From: Gordonia zhaorongruii
GTDB lineage: Bacteria; Actinomycetota; Actinomycetes; Mycobacteriales; Mycobacteriaceae
Assembly (NCBI RefSeq): GCF_007559005.1
Contig: NZ_CP041763.1
Coordinates: 1-64,000, forward strand
Length of the DNA: 64,000 nucleotides
Reading direction: 5' to 3'
Below the pieces are notes generated by a model. The model was given only the letters and a program-made list of their open reading frames with translations, ran no database searches and had not been told where the DNA came from. How positions within the stretch are numbered: the stretch's first letter is position 1; each line of letters starts with the position of its first letter. Both the position numbers and the translations under genes were made by a program. Positions 37,985 to 46,659 of the stretch are shown piece after piece.

Positions 37985-38896
37985 TCAGGGGATATCGCGG
38001 AACTCTTCGTAAAGGCTCGGCAGAAATGTGGCGAGGTGATTCATTTCCTGGGCGCAGTGCTGCAACATGTCGGGTCCGAAGACTCGCAGATCCTGCCGAC
38101 CGACCTTAGCGATCGGTGCTCGACCAACCTTGCGTGTCAGCGGGTTGGCGAGCATCTTGCCGGCGGGGCTGGTCACGGAGTGGGCGGGGAGGTCGAGGAC
38201 TTCGAAGCTGTTGACGATGAAACGGCTGCGCATCTCGCAGCCGTCGTCGGTGGGACGGACTTGATGGATGAGCCAGGCGAACGAGATGGGCAGCGTGCTG
38301 AGGCCACCCCTCGCGACGACCGTGGTTCCACCACGGGGCGCTTCGGGAAAACCCAGCTTCGTCGGGTCGAAGAACCGAACGGTCAGTGGACTGCGCTTTT
38401 CGCCAAGGTATTCGTCGACGTAGGAGACGTTGTCGATGTACCGCTGCCGGTCCGTCAGTTCACGGTTGGCTCTGCGGTCTTGACCCATCGCGGAGTAGTA
38501 GTGGGCGTCCGGGTGCCAGAGCTTGTAACGGGTCGTGTCCGTGCCGTGCCACCCGAACCACCAGTCCCACATCTCTCCGGTCACATTCGGCATCTTGGTG
38601 AGGGCCGCGACCATGAGCTGGCCGTCGTCCATCTCGGTGTAGCCGGTTTCCAACTTCCGGTAGCCGGGGCGTGACATGACGTCGGCCGCCTCGTCGACGC
38701 TGAAACCGTATTCTGAGGGCGAGGGGCCGGAGATGAGCGCGTCTTTCACATGCTCCTGGACGGGCTGTGACTCTTCCTGGAAGTACGGGGCCCAGGGTGA
38801 CTGATAGTCGTCGTCGCGATAGCCGAGATACCTTGCCTCGCTAGGATATGACGCGGGAGCTGCGGCTCGATCGGCCGCGGTGGGGACGTAGCGCAT
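37985..38896 (-). CDS. PhlG-like (DAPG hydrolase domain) zinc hydrolase
   Basis: This 303-aa protein starts at ATG 38896 (MRYVPTAADR) after AGGAGA. It has the PhlG fold signature MWDWWFGWHGTDTTRYKLWHPDAHY (109-133). Candidate zinc ligands His128, Glu162 and the His280xxxGlu284 pair are at spacings close to the His129, Glu160, His270, Glu274 known in Pseudomonas PhlG, which cleaves a carbon-carbon bond of 2,4-diacetylphloroglucinol. Actinobacteria carry distant homologues of unknown substrate. No phl biosynthesis genes are nearby, so a role in aromatic ketone detoxification or catabolism is a guess. Confidence 0.78.
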   Translation of the reverse strand: MRYVPTAADRAAAPASYPSEARYLGYRDDDYQSPWAPYFQEESQPVQEHVKDALISGPSPSEYGFSVDEAADVMSRPGYRKLETGYTEMDDGQLMVAALTKMPNVTGEMWDWWFGWHGTDTTRYKLWHPDAHYYSAMGQDRRANRELTDRQRYIDNVSYVDEYLGEKRSPLTVRFFDPTKLGFPEAPRGGTTVVARGGLSTLPISFAWLIHQVRPTDDGCEMRSRFIVNSFEVLDLPAHSVTSPAGKMLANPLTRKVGRAPIAKVGRQDLRVFGPDMLQHCAQEMNHLATFLPSLYEEFRDIP

Positions 38897-38970
38897 GTGG
38901 GGTTCTCCTGTGCATCGAGTGGGCAACGTGCTCGTTCCGCGCAACCATATGCCTGGCACGGTCGTGTCTC

Positions 38971-39879
38971 TCAGGATCGGTTGTTATCGCGTCCGTCGGG
39001 ACCGACGTCGGATAGGTCCAGCTCTCCCAGGCGGGCTGGATCGATGATCGAGACGATCTCGACGATGCACCCATGCCGAACTGTGCAGGCCATGACGCTC
39101 AGAGGCTTTCCCGTCGGGCCCCACGACATGATTCCGGGTTCGCCGTTGACGAGCACACGATGGGCGCTCACGCGAGACGACTGGCCTCGGCGAACCGCGT
39201 CCGTCACGTGGGACTCGCCTACCTGCGTGGTCGTTCCGTGCGCAGTCACTCGGTGCCATGTCACGTCCGGATCGAGGAGTCGGACGAGATCGTCGAAGTC
39301 GCCGTCGTGTGCGGCGGCCAGGAACGCATCGACGATTTCGCGCTGCTCCTGCAGGTTCCCGTCGTGACGCTCATGGTGCCGGACTTTCCTCCGTGCCCGA
39401 CTCGCCAGCATCTTGGTGGCATCGGGCGTCTTGCCGAGGATCGGCGCGATGTCGGCGAACGGGACGGCGAAGGTGTCATGAAGGATGAAGGCGAGCCGTT
39501 CATCCGGACGCAGTGACTGCAGCACCATCAGGAGGGCCACCCCGACGTTGTCGGCCAGCACGGCGGTGTCCTCCGGGGAGTCTCTGTCCGCGGTGACGAC
39601 GACGTCAGTGACGATCGCATCGGACGGATCACGGTCCATCGACGTCTCGTGCCTCGCCGCCCGTGCGCGGAGCATGTCGATGCCGATCCGGCTCACCACT
39701 GTGGTGAGCCAACCGCGCAGATTCTCGATCGATCCAGCGTCCTGACCGGCCAGCCGTAGCCACGTCTCCTGAACGGCGTCCTCTGCGTCGGTGCGAGATC
39801 CCAGCAGTCGGTAGGCCACCGCGTTGAGCCGGGAACGTTCACCTTCGAAGTACTCGCTGAGCTGTGCCGGATTCGACAT
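38971..39879 (-). CDS. ECF sigma factor with SnoaL-like C-terminal domain (ECF41-like)
   Basis: This 302-aa protein has sigma region 2 (EGERSRLNAVAYRLLGSRTDAEDAVQETWLRLAG) and region 4 (ERLAFILHDTFAVPFADIAPILGKTPDATKMLASRARRKV), followed by about 110 residues with the SnoaL/NTF2 pattern (DVTWHRVTAHG, VNGEPGIMSWG). The layout is that of ECF41-type factors, whose tail regulates the sigma domain without an anti-sigma protein. The family signatures WLPEP and DGGGK are not evident, and NPDKL appears as DPARL, so ECF41 membership is likely but not certain. It is divergent from the DoxX gene. Confidence 0.82.
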   Translation of the reverse strand: MSNPAQLSEYFEGERSRLNAVAYRLLGSRTDAEDAVQETWLRLAGQDAGSIENLRGWLTTVVSRIGIDMLRARAARHETSMDRDPSDAIVTDVVVTADRDSPEDTAVLADNVGVALLMVLQSLRPDERLAFILHDTFAVPFADIAPILGKTPDATKMLASRARRKVRHHERHDGNLQEQREIVDAFLAAAHDGDFDDLVRLLDPDVTWHRVTAHGTTTQVGESHVTDAVRRGQSSRVSAHRVLVNGEPGIMSWGPTGKPLSVMACTVRHGCIVEIVSIIDPARLGELDLSDVGPDGRDNNRS

Positions 39880-39903
39880 CGGTTACCTCTCGTCGTCGTA
39901 GTA

Positions 39904-39920
39904 CGTCACAACTCATGACG
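39904..39920. promoter_or_regulatory. inverted CGTCA repeat between ECF gene and doxX
   Basis: CGTCA (39904-39908) and TGACG (39916-39920) form a 5-bp dyad in the 79-bp divergent interval. The GTCACAA string also resembles a -35 element of ECF41 factors on the doxX side. A weak match only. Confidence 0.35.
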
Positions 39921-39958
39921 GGTCCTCATGGACCGAGGTAACCACGGAGGAGAATCGT

Positions 39959-40342
39959 ATGAACACCATCTTGTGGATCATGGCGGGAGTGCTCGCCGTC
40001 GCATTCGGAATCGGAGGCGCGGCCCAGGTCCTCATGCCGAAGGGCGAGTACCGGTCACTGGCGGCCAGTCAGCACTGGGTGGACGACTTCAGTGCACGGC
40101 ACATCAAAGCGATCGGGACAGTCAAGTTCACCGGCGCGGTGGGTCTCGTGCTCCCGGCGATCGCCGGTATCGCAACGGTCTTGGTGCCTTTGGCCGCATG
40201 CGGCCTGATGCTGTTCATGTCGGGTGCGGCAACAACCCGCTTCCGGCGCAGCGAATGGGCTCTGATGTTCGGGGACGTCATGTTCCTCGCTGCGTTCGCC
40301 TTCCTGGCCTGGGGCCGTTTCGATCTGGCTCCCTTCAGCTGA
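39959..40342 (+). CDS. DoxX-family membrane protein
   Basis: This 127-aa four-helix membrane protein (ILWIMAGVLAVAFGIGGAAQVL, KFTGAVGLVLPAIAGI, TVLVPLAACGLMLFM, ALMFGDVMFLAAFAFLAW) has the DoxX-like layout. GGAGGAG precedes ATG 39959. DoxX proteins are linked to thiol/quinone redox stress in mycobacteria; this one sits opposite an ECF factor and may be its target. That link is inferred from the 79-bp divergent arrangement. Confidence 0.8.
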   Translation: MNTILWIMAGVLAVAFGIGGAAQVLMPKGEYRSLAASQHWVDDFSARHIKAIGTVKFTGAVGLVLPAIAGIATVLVPLAACGLMLFMSGAATTRFRRSEWALMFGDVMFLAAFAFLAWGRFDLAPFS

Positions 40343-40416
40343 TCGGCTTTCGGGCCGACGATGAGGCCGTCAGCGGCGTCGGCGGGACGGACCTGCCGAT
40401 CCGGCAGGTGGAGATC

Positions 40417-40974
40417 TCACGCCTCCCAGGACTGTCCTTCGGTGATGGCGCCCATGGTGGTCTGTCCGTCGATAGCTTCACGGATGATGTCGGCGTGCCC
40501 GCAGTGGTGGGCGGTCTCGCGCAGCATGTGCATCACGAGTCGGCGGACGCTCCACGGCGCAGGTTCGGGATCCCACGGTGCGGTCGGCTGTGGAATCTGC
40601 TCGTCGAGGCTGTCGACGCTCGCGATCAGGAGGTCGAACTCCGCTGCGGCGCGGTCGTACTCGTCGAGCGACTCCGCCAACGTCTCGTCCGCGCGCAGTT
40701 CATAGGCGTCGGCGAGCGCGGTCATATCGATCTCCGCCTTCTCGTCGCGTTCGATGATCTGGCGCGTCAAATCGCGTTGCACCCGGGCGACGTGCTTGAT
40801 GAGGCCGCCGAGGGTCAGGCTGCTCACCGTCGACGCGGAGCGGGCCTGCTCCTCGCTGAGGTTGCGGGTGGTGACCTTCAGGAGTGCACGTTGATCGTTG
40901 AGGAGGGTCAGCAGGTCCGCCTTCTCTCCGGTGACGTCGACGCTGAGGGTGACGGGGGTGTAGGTGCCGGCCAT
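40417..40974 (-). CDS. DinB-like (DUF664) protein
   Basis: This 185-aa protein starts at ATG 40974 (MAGTYTPVTLSVD) after a GAGAGGA site. The four-helix DinB/DUF664 pattern is seen: DLLTLLNDQRALLKVTTRNLSEEQ, a first metal-type His in GGLIKHVARVQRD, and VRRLVMHMLRETAHHCGHADIIREAIDG with the HHCGHAD cluster near 150. Such proteins are likely metal-dependent thiol-transferase-like enzymes; the substrate is unknown. An upstream ATG (41028) would extend it by 18 residues and is rejected on the Shine-Dalgarno. Confidence 0.82.
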   Translation of the reverse strand: MAGTYTPVTLSVDVTGEKADLLTLLNDQRALLKVTTRNLSEEQARSASTVSSLTLGGLIKHVARVQRDLTRQIIERDEKAEIDMTALADAYELRADETLAESLDEYDRAAAEFDLLIASVDSLDEQIPQPTAPWDPEPAPWSVRRLVMHMLRETAHHCGHADIIREAIDGQTTMGAITEGQSWEA

Positions 40975-41082
40975 GGGATGTCCTCTCGGAGTGCCTTCGG
41001 TGGGTGCATATTCCACGTTAGAAGGCATACCGGTCAGTTTCCGTCCGCAGGGCTATTCTGCGGCGATGTGCGGGCAACGGTG

Positions 41083-42051
41083 TCACCTGCCGCCGAGCAC
41101 CCGCCGCAGGAACGCGTTGGTCAGTTCGGAGGCCTCACGACTCTCGCGCGTGAGCGCGTCGAGGACCGGGAAGGCGTGCACGGCGCGCAGCCAGCGGTGG
41201 GTCTCTACCTCCCCGCCTGCCGCGGAGATGCTCTCGGTCAGCTCGAGAATCGCCGAATCCAGATGCTCGTCGACCGATGCGGTGAGGAAGGTCGGCGGAA
41301 AGCAGGCTGGGTCGACGGTCTGCAGGACGGCGCTCCCGCGCAGCGCGGTCGGTCCGCGATCCCAGAGCCGTTGAGCTCGTGTGATGGTGGCGGCGGGCTG
41401 GAAAGCGTCGCGCGTGGTCCATGGACCTTCGCTGGTCGGCGCCTCGAGGTCGAGAAGCGGGGAGTAGCCGACCAGTGCGTCCGGGCCCCGAACGCCGTCG
41501 ATGGCGGAGAGTTCGCAGACCTTCGCGGCCAGGAATCCGCCCGCGGAATCGCCGGCGACGACGATACGGACGTCAGCGGGAAGCTCGGCACGCAATGCGG
41601 TGTACGCGGCGTAAGCGTCTTCCGCACCGGCGCCCGCACCGAAATCGGGAAGCTGGCGGTACCGAACCGAGTAGACCGACGCGCCGGTGTTCACCGCCAG
41701 GCGTGAGCAGATCCGCCGGTGAGTCGCGGTGCCGCAGAACAGGAATCCGCCGCCGTGGAGGTAGAGGACGGCGCAGTCGTCGATGACGTCGTCCGCATCC
41801 GTCGGTGTGACGACCTCGACGGGAACCTCGCCGAGCGCACGGGGAGTGAATCGGACCGGAAGCGTGTTCGGGAGTTTGGTGAATGCGCGCTCGACGGCGG
41901 CCAGGGACTTGATCCCGCGGTCGCTGAGGGGCCAGGACCGGTAGATCTGACGAAGTGTGCCGCGCGCACCCCAGTACATGGCGTTCGTCAGCGGGCTCGG
42001 CGACATGTGCGCAGTCTCGGCGATGCGGTGCGCCTCGGAGTGATCGACCAT
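41083..42051 (-). CDS. HSL-family alpha/beta hydrolase (carboxylesterase)
   Basis: This 322-aa protein starts at ATG 42051 (MVDHSEAHRIAETA). It carries the hormone-sensitive-lipase family motifs: oxyanion hole HGGGFLFCG, nucleophile GDSAGGF, an Asp in the SVDEHLD loop and a catalytic His in AVHAFPV near the C-terminus. It probably hydrolyses short or medium acyl esters. A longer upstream reading (to 42459) crosses the AraC gene start and is rejected. It is divergent from the AraC-type regulator, which may control it. Confidence 0.88.
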   Translation of the reverse strand: MVDHSEAHRIAETAHMSPSPLTNAMYWGARGTLRQIYRSWPLSDRGIKSLAAVERAFTKLPNTLPVRFTPRALGEVPVEVVTPTDADDVIDDCAVLYLHGGGFLFCGTATHRRICSRLAVNTGASVYSVRYRQLPDFGAGAGAEDAYAAYTALRAELPADVRIVVAGDSAGGFLAAKVCELSAIDGVRGPDALVGYSPLLDLEAPTSEGPWTTRDAFQPAATITRAQRLWDRGPTALRGSAVLQTVDPACFPPTFLTASVDEHLDSAILELTESISAAGGEVETHRWLRAVHAFPVLDALTRESREASELTNAFLRRVLGGR

Positions 42052-42121
42052 CGCTCGAATATAGCGACCACCACGACATGGATCGGGCGCCGCGGTGGAT
42101 CGGGTGGCTACGATCAGCGGA

Positions 42122-43138
42122 ATGAGCCCGACGATCCGCGCCTCCAGTCTGCGCGGATTCCCCGTTCTGCTCGCCGAATTGGGCGCCGGGCCCGGCGAGT
42201 ACTTCGAACGGTTCGGTATCTCCGCCGATGCGGTCGCCGAGGGCGACGCGCCGGTGTCGATCACCGCGCACGACGCGATGCTGGATGCGGCGGCGTTCGA
42301 ACTGAACTGTCCCAACCTCGGACTGCGCATGGCGACGATGCAGGACGTCAGCGTGCTGGGGCCGCTGGCCATCGCGATCCAGGCGTCCGAGACGCTCGAC
42401 GTCGCGCTTCGCGCCGCATCGCGCTTCCTGTTCGTGCACAGCCCGGCACTGCACGTCACCGTCGACGACGATCCGCTCGGACGTCCGGAGGTGGTCGCGG
42501 TGACGTACCGGAAGGACCTGCTCCAGTCGCCGTACTCGAGTCAGGGAATCGAACTCGGCATAGGACTGATGTTCCAGATCGCGACACTGCTCATCGAGGA
42601 CACGGTCGGGCTGCGGTCGGTCGACTTCCCGCACGGCCCGATATCGCCGATCTCGCGCTACACCGAGTTCTTCGGCACGGACGTGCGCTTCAACCAGACG
42701 ACACCCGCGATACGCATCGAGCGCAGGCTCCTCGGCCGGACTCTCGCGAGTGGCAACGACACCATCCGGCAGGTGGCGATCGACTACCTGGCCAGCACGT
42801 TCCCCGACAATCCGCACGTCAGGACGACCACTCGCGTGGAGCGCGTCATCGCCGGGGCACTGGCCTCGGCCCCTGGCATCGAGGATGTCGGACGACTCCT
42901 CGTCACCCATCCCCGCACATTGCAACGACAGCTGCGGGCGGAGGGAACCACGTTCCGAGAGGTCCGGGACGGGGTCCGGCGAGAGACGGTGTTCCGACTG
43001 GTGACCGGCAGCGACGACCCACTCGACGAGATCGCGCAGTCGGTGGGCTTCACCGAGCAGTCGGCGATGACGCACGCGGTGCAGCGGTGGTACGGCGTCT
43101 CACCGCGGACCTTGAGAAAACAGAACCTGTCGCGTTGA
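42122..43138 (+). CDS. AraC-family transcriptional regulator
   Basis: This 338-aa regulator begins at ATG 42122 (MSPTIRASSLRGFP). The first 200 residues form the Arabinose_bd-type sensing domain (seen in OruR-like regulators of catabolic genes). The C-terminal 100 residues hold two AraC helix-turn-helices (RLLVTHPRTLQRQLRAEGTTF and DEIAQSVGFTEQSAMTHAVQRWYGVSPRTLRK). It sits between a divergent esterase and the MBL/SDR pair and likely controls one or both. Confidence 0.9.
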   Translation: MSPTIRASSLRGFPVLLAELGAGPGEYFERFGISADAVAEGDAPVSITAHDAMLDAAAFELNCPNLGLRMATMQDVSVLGPLAIAIQASETLDVALRAASRFLFVHSPALHVTVDDDPLGRPEVVAVTYRKDLLQSPYSSQGIELGIGLMFQIATLLIEDTVGLRSVDFPHGPISPISRYTEFFGTDVRFNQTTPAIRIERRLLGRTLASGNDTIRQVAIDYLASTFPDNPHVRTTTRVERVIAGALASAPGIEDVGRLLVTHPRTLQRQLRAEGTTFREVRDGVRRETVFRLVTGSDDPLDEIAQSVGFTEQSAMTHAVQRWYGVSPRTLRKQNLSR

Positions 43139-43203
43139 AGCAAGTTTCGTAATCGGAATCGCCTAAACTCCTACAAAACAGCACCACCGAGCAGGAGTGA
43201 ACG

Positions 43204-44337
43204 ATGGCCGACGAAAAAGTACTGGACGACCGGTTGACGCAGATCGGTGCGCGCTCGATCCCCGAGTTCGACGGCGTGCACGACGTCTGGCCGCGCGGCG
43301 ATCGGCTGAACGCGGTGCGCGACGCCGCCGCGGCGTACAAGAAGCGCTTCAAGGAGCAGGGCGTCATCCGTGCGGCGAAGTCCGTCGACATCGCTGCCGC
43401 GCCGTACCCGGTGAACTACGCGTTCCACGATGCGGTGTCGGTGCCGAGCCTCCCGATCCTCTCGATGATCAACCGGATGGTCGTGGTCCAGTACGAGGAC
43501 TGGAACGGCACCCCGCGCACCCTCGTCTTCGAACCCACCGTCCCCGACGGCTCTGCGGAGGCGCCGTACTACCGGAACCTGCAGAAGCTGGCCGACAAGG
43601 TTCCCGGCGGCAAGCTGTTCACGGACTTCATCTACAAGCAGTACAACGAGCCGGGTGATGTCCTCGAGAAGCTCGGACTGTCCCGCGACGACATCGACTT
43701 CTGCACCTTCGACCACCTGCACGTGCAGGACTCGCGCATGATCCTCGGTTCCACCGAGGTGATCGAAGGCGAGAGCGCGCCCCGTGAACCGCTGTTCGGC
43801 GATGCCAAGATGCTCGTTCACAGCCGTGAGCTCGCCACCCTCCAATCGATGCACCCGATGCAGTGGGCGTGGTACGTCGACGGCAGCCTCGGCGGGGTGG
43901 ATCCGGACAAGTTCGCCACCTTCGACGGCGACATCGAACTCGGCGTCGGCGTCTCACTGCTGTGGACACCCGGGCACACCGATGGCAACCACTCGCTCGT
44001 GATCAACACCGAGGACGGTGTCTGGGTCTCGTCGGAGAACGGCATCTCCCTGGACAACTGGCAGCCGGAGCTCTCGAAGATTCCGGGCGTCCGCAGGTAT
44101 CACGAGCAGTTCGGACGCGAGATCTGCCCGAACTCGAACACCCTCGAGGACTCGCTCGACCAGTACGACTCGATGATCAAAGAGAAGACGATGGCTGATC
44201 CATGCGGTGACGACCCGCGGTGGCTGCAGATCCTGCCGTCGACCGAACTCGCACCGTGGAAGCGCTTCTGGCCCGTGGTGCCGACCTACGTCCACGGCGG
44301 CATCGACTACGGCACCATCGAATCAGGTCTCAAGTGA
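43204..44337 (+). CDS. MBL-fold hydrolase-like protein with variant metal motif
   Basis: This 377-aa protein starts at ATG 43204 after AGGAG. It has metallo-beta-lactamase fold cues: DFCTFDHLHVQDSRM and TPGHTDGNHSLVI. The canonical HxHxDH is replaced by His171-Leu-His173-Val-Gln175-Asp176: the Asp-His pair is Gln-Asp. His258 in PGHTDGNH, the third ligand, is present. A two-metal site would be altered, so the activity cannot be assumed. It is followed by an SDR gene with an overlapping GTGA start/stop. Confidence 0.8.
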   Translation: MADEKVLDDRLTQIGARSIPEFDGVHDVWPRGDRLNAVRDAAAAYKKRFKEQGVIRAAKSVDIAAAPYPVNYAFHDAVSVPSLPILSMINRMVVVQYEDWNGTPRTLVFEPTVPDGSAEAPYYRNLQKLADKVPGGKLFTDFIYKQYNEPGDVLEKLGLSRDDIDFCTFDHLHVQDSRMILGSTEVIEGESAPREPLFGDAKMLVHSRELATLQSMHPMQWAWYVDGSLGGVDPDKFATFDGDIELGVGVSLLWTPGHTDGNHSLVINTEDGVWVSSENGISLDNWQPELSKIPGVRRYHEQFGREICPNSNTLEDSLDQYDSMIKEKTMADPCGDDPRWLQILPSTELAPWKRFWPVVPTYVHGGIDYGTIESGLK

Positions 44338-45173
44338 CTGCAGCACGAGGCGGTGCCGTCGTCACCGGCGCCGGCCGCGGCTTGGGGAAGCAGATCGCCG
44401 AGCTCCTCGTCGGACGCGGGTACCGCGTACTCGTGACAGATCTGGACGCTGACCTCGCGACCGCCGCCGCTGCGGAGATCGGTCCCCACGCGACGCCGAT
44501 GGCGCTCGACGTACGTGATCCCGAGCAGGTGCAGGCCGCCGCGGATCGGATCGTGGAGACCGCGGGCGGCCTCGACGTGTGGGTCAACAATGCCGGCGTG
44601 CTCATCACCGGGGAGGCCTGGACCCAGGACCCGTCGACGCACCGCCTGATGCTCGAGGTGAACGGACTGGGGACGATCTACGGAACCGTCGCCGCGATCA
44701 AGACGATGCGGGAGCGATCGGCCGGCGGCCACGTCGTCAACATCGCCTCCCTCGCGGGCCTGACACCGGTGCCGGGCGAGGCCGTCTACGCCGCATCCAA
44801 GCACGCGGCCGTCGGCTTCAGCCTGAGCACGGTGGCCGATCTGCGGCTCGCCGGGATCGACGACATCGACATCTCGTGCATCTGCCCCGATGGCATCTGG
44901 ACTCCGATGCTCTACGACAAGCTCGACGACCCCTCGTCGGCGCTGTCGTTCTCCGGGAAACTGCTGTCGCCGGAGGACGTCGTCACCGCGGTGGGCAAGG
45001 TCCTCGATGCACCGCGAGAGGTCACCTCCTTGCCGAAATGGCGCGGCGCGCAGGCCCGCATAGGAGCTGCGTCGCCTCGCATCGGACGGGCGCTGATGCC
45101 GTTCATCATCAAGGCGGCTCGACGCAAGCAGCGAAAGATCCAGGCCCGCATCCAGCAGTCGGAGAAGGTGTGA
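44334..45173 (+). CDS. short-chain dehydrogenase/reductase
   Basis: This 279-aa SDR starts at GTG 44334, overlapping the MBL-gene stop. It has the nucleotide motif TGAGRGLG (11-18), the NNAGV segment, a serine in VNIASLAG and the catalytic YAASK. NAD or NADP preference is not clear. The C-terminal part has a basic tail (KAARRKQRKIQARIQ). It probably oxidises or reduces an alcohol/ketone in the same pathway as the MBL protein. Confidence 0.9.
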   Translation: MTAARGGAVVTGAGRGLGKQIAELLVGRGYRVLVTDLDADLATAAAAEIGPHATPMALDVRDPEQVQAAADRIVETAGGLDVWVNNAGVLITGEAWTQDPSTHRLMLEVNGLGTIYGTVAAIKTMRERSAGGHVVNIASLAGLTPVPGEAVYAASKHAAVGFSLSTVADLRLAGIDDIDISCICPDGIWTPMLYDKLDDPSSALSFSGKLLSPEDVVTAVGKVLDAPREVTSLPKWRGAQARIGAASPRIGRALMPFIIKAARRKQRKIQARIQQSEKV

Positions 45174-45357
45174 CGCGGCGTCGGTGATCCTCAGCGGCTC
45201 ACCTTCGCTACGTGCCGGCCCGCCGCTGGGCCTGCGGCGATAACGCGGTGCGATCAATCTCGCGATAGTGAGTCCTTGTCTCACGCAGTTGCGGCGGTAG
45301 CGTTCACCCGAGCAGCTACCCGCACCGCCGTGCCTCACGTACGGACAAGGAGACGCC
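45174..45357. other. intergenic gap upstream of benE-like gene
   Basis: This 184-bp gap holds a weak dyad GTGAG (45268-45272) / CTCAC (45280-45284) with a 7-bp spacer, a possible operator. No gene is seen. Confidence 0.3.
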
Positions 45358-46650
45358 GTGTCCGCCCCCGAGAAGGAAACAGAGCCGTCGAAGAGTGATT
45401 CGACGATCGCCGGAGTGATCGAACGGCCGGGGCATCGACTCCTGCGGCCGTCATCGGTGCTGCGCGACCTCGGCGGTGGTTACATCGTGAACGGGATCAT
45501 CGGCCTGATCTTCTCCGCGTCCGGCCCGGTCGCGGTGATTCTTGCGGCGGGCGCGGCCGGAAACCTCGGCACCGCCGAACTGACCTCCTGGATCTTCGGC
45601 GTCTTCGTCCTCAACGGCATCCTCACGCTGATCGCGAGCTGGGTGTACCGAATGCCGCTCGCGTTCGCCTGGACGATTCCGGGGACCGTGCTCGTCGGCG
45701 CCTCGCTGAAGAACGGTCTGACCTGGCCCGAAGTGCTCGGCGCCTTCCTGGTCACCGGTCTGCTGATCCTGTTGGTCGGGCTGACCGGGCGTGTGCGCAA
45801 CGTGATGGCGGCGCTCCCGACGCCGATCGTGATGGGCATGGTCGCGGGCGTGTTCCTGCAGTTCGGCCTCGACATCGTGAACTCCGTCGGGTCGGAGCCG
45901 TGGGTGGCGCTCCCGATCGTCATCGCGTTCTTCGCCCTGCACTCGCATCGCACCGCGATGAAGCTGATGCCGCCGATCATCGGCGCGTTCCTGGTCGGGA
46001 TCGCGGCGGTTGCCGCGACTGGGAAGTTCCACATGGACGACCAGGCGAGTTCGCCCATCGCGTCACCGGTCCTGCAGGCTCCGGAGTTCACCGTCCGCGG
46101 AATGATGGAACTGGTGATTCCGCTGGCGATCACCGTCATCGTCGTTCAGAACGGTCAGGGAACTGCGGTACTCCGTGCCGCGGGGCACCGGGCCCCGGTC
46201 AACCTGGTCACCGTCGCTTGCGGACTGTGGTCCGTGCTCGGCGCGGGCGTCGGCTCGGTCTCGTCGTGCCTGGCGGGTCCGACCAATGCCCTGCTGGTGG
46301 CGGGTGGACGTCGCGACCGTCAGTACATCGCGGCGTTGGTGTTCGGGGTGCTGGCGATAGTCGTCGGACTGTTCGCGCCGCTCTTCGTCGAACTGATGCA
46401 GGCCATGCCCGGGGCGTTCATCGCGACCGTCGGCGGCCTCGCATTGCTGGGTGCGCTGCAGAACTCGTTCCGCTCGGCGTTCGAGTCGCGGTTCACGATG
46501 GGCGCCCTCGTGACGTTCCTGGTGACGGTCTCCGACCTCACGGTGCTCAACATCGGCTCCGCGTTCTGGGGGTTGGTCGCCGGCGTTCTGGTCTCTCTGG
46601 CGATCGAACGCAGCGACTTCCGGGCGAAGGCCGACGCGCAGGCGGACTGA
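45358..46650 (+). CDS. benE: BenE-family benzoate/proton symporter-like transporter
   Basis: This 430-aa protein has about ten to twelve membrane helices and matches the BenE family layout: GGGYIVNGIIGLIFSASGPVAVIL near 45, PLAFAWTIPGTVLVG near 105, PTPIVMGMVAGVFLQFG near 165. BenE proteins import benzoate or related aromatic acids. The start is GTG 45358. The substrate here is unknown. It converges with the TetR gene. No benABCD ring-dioxygenase genes are in the window. Confidence 0.85.
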   Translation: MSAPEKETEPSKSDSTIAGVIERPGHRLLRPSSVLRDLGGGYIVNGIIGLIFSASGPVAVILAAGAAGNLGTAELTSWIFGVFVLNGILTLIASWVYRMPLAFAWTIPGTVLVGASLKNGLTWPEVLGAFLVTGLLILLVGLTGRVRNVMAALPTPIVMGMVAGVFLQFGLDIVNSVGSEPWVALPIVIAFFALHSHRTAMKLMPPIIGAFLVGIAAVAATGKFHMDDQASSPIASPVLQAPEFTVRGMMELVIPLAITVIVVQNGQGTAVLRAAGHRAPVNLVTVACGLWSVLGAGVGSVSSCLAGPTNALLVAGGRRDRQYIAALVFGVLAIVVGLFAPLFVELMQAMPGAFIATVGGLALLGALQNSFRSAFESRFTMGALVTFLVTVSDLTVLNIGSAFWGLVAGVLVSLAIERSDFRAKADAQAD

Positions 46651-46659
46651 CCCCGTTCC

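Noticed and set aside
39928..41706. 592-aa plus-strand frame across doxX, DinB and esterase genes
   Set aside because: It spans three supported genes on both strands and has no motif.
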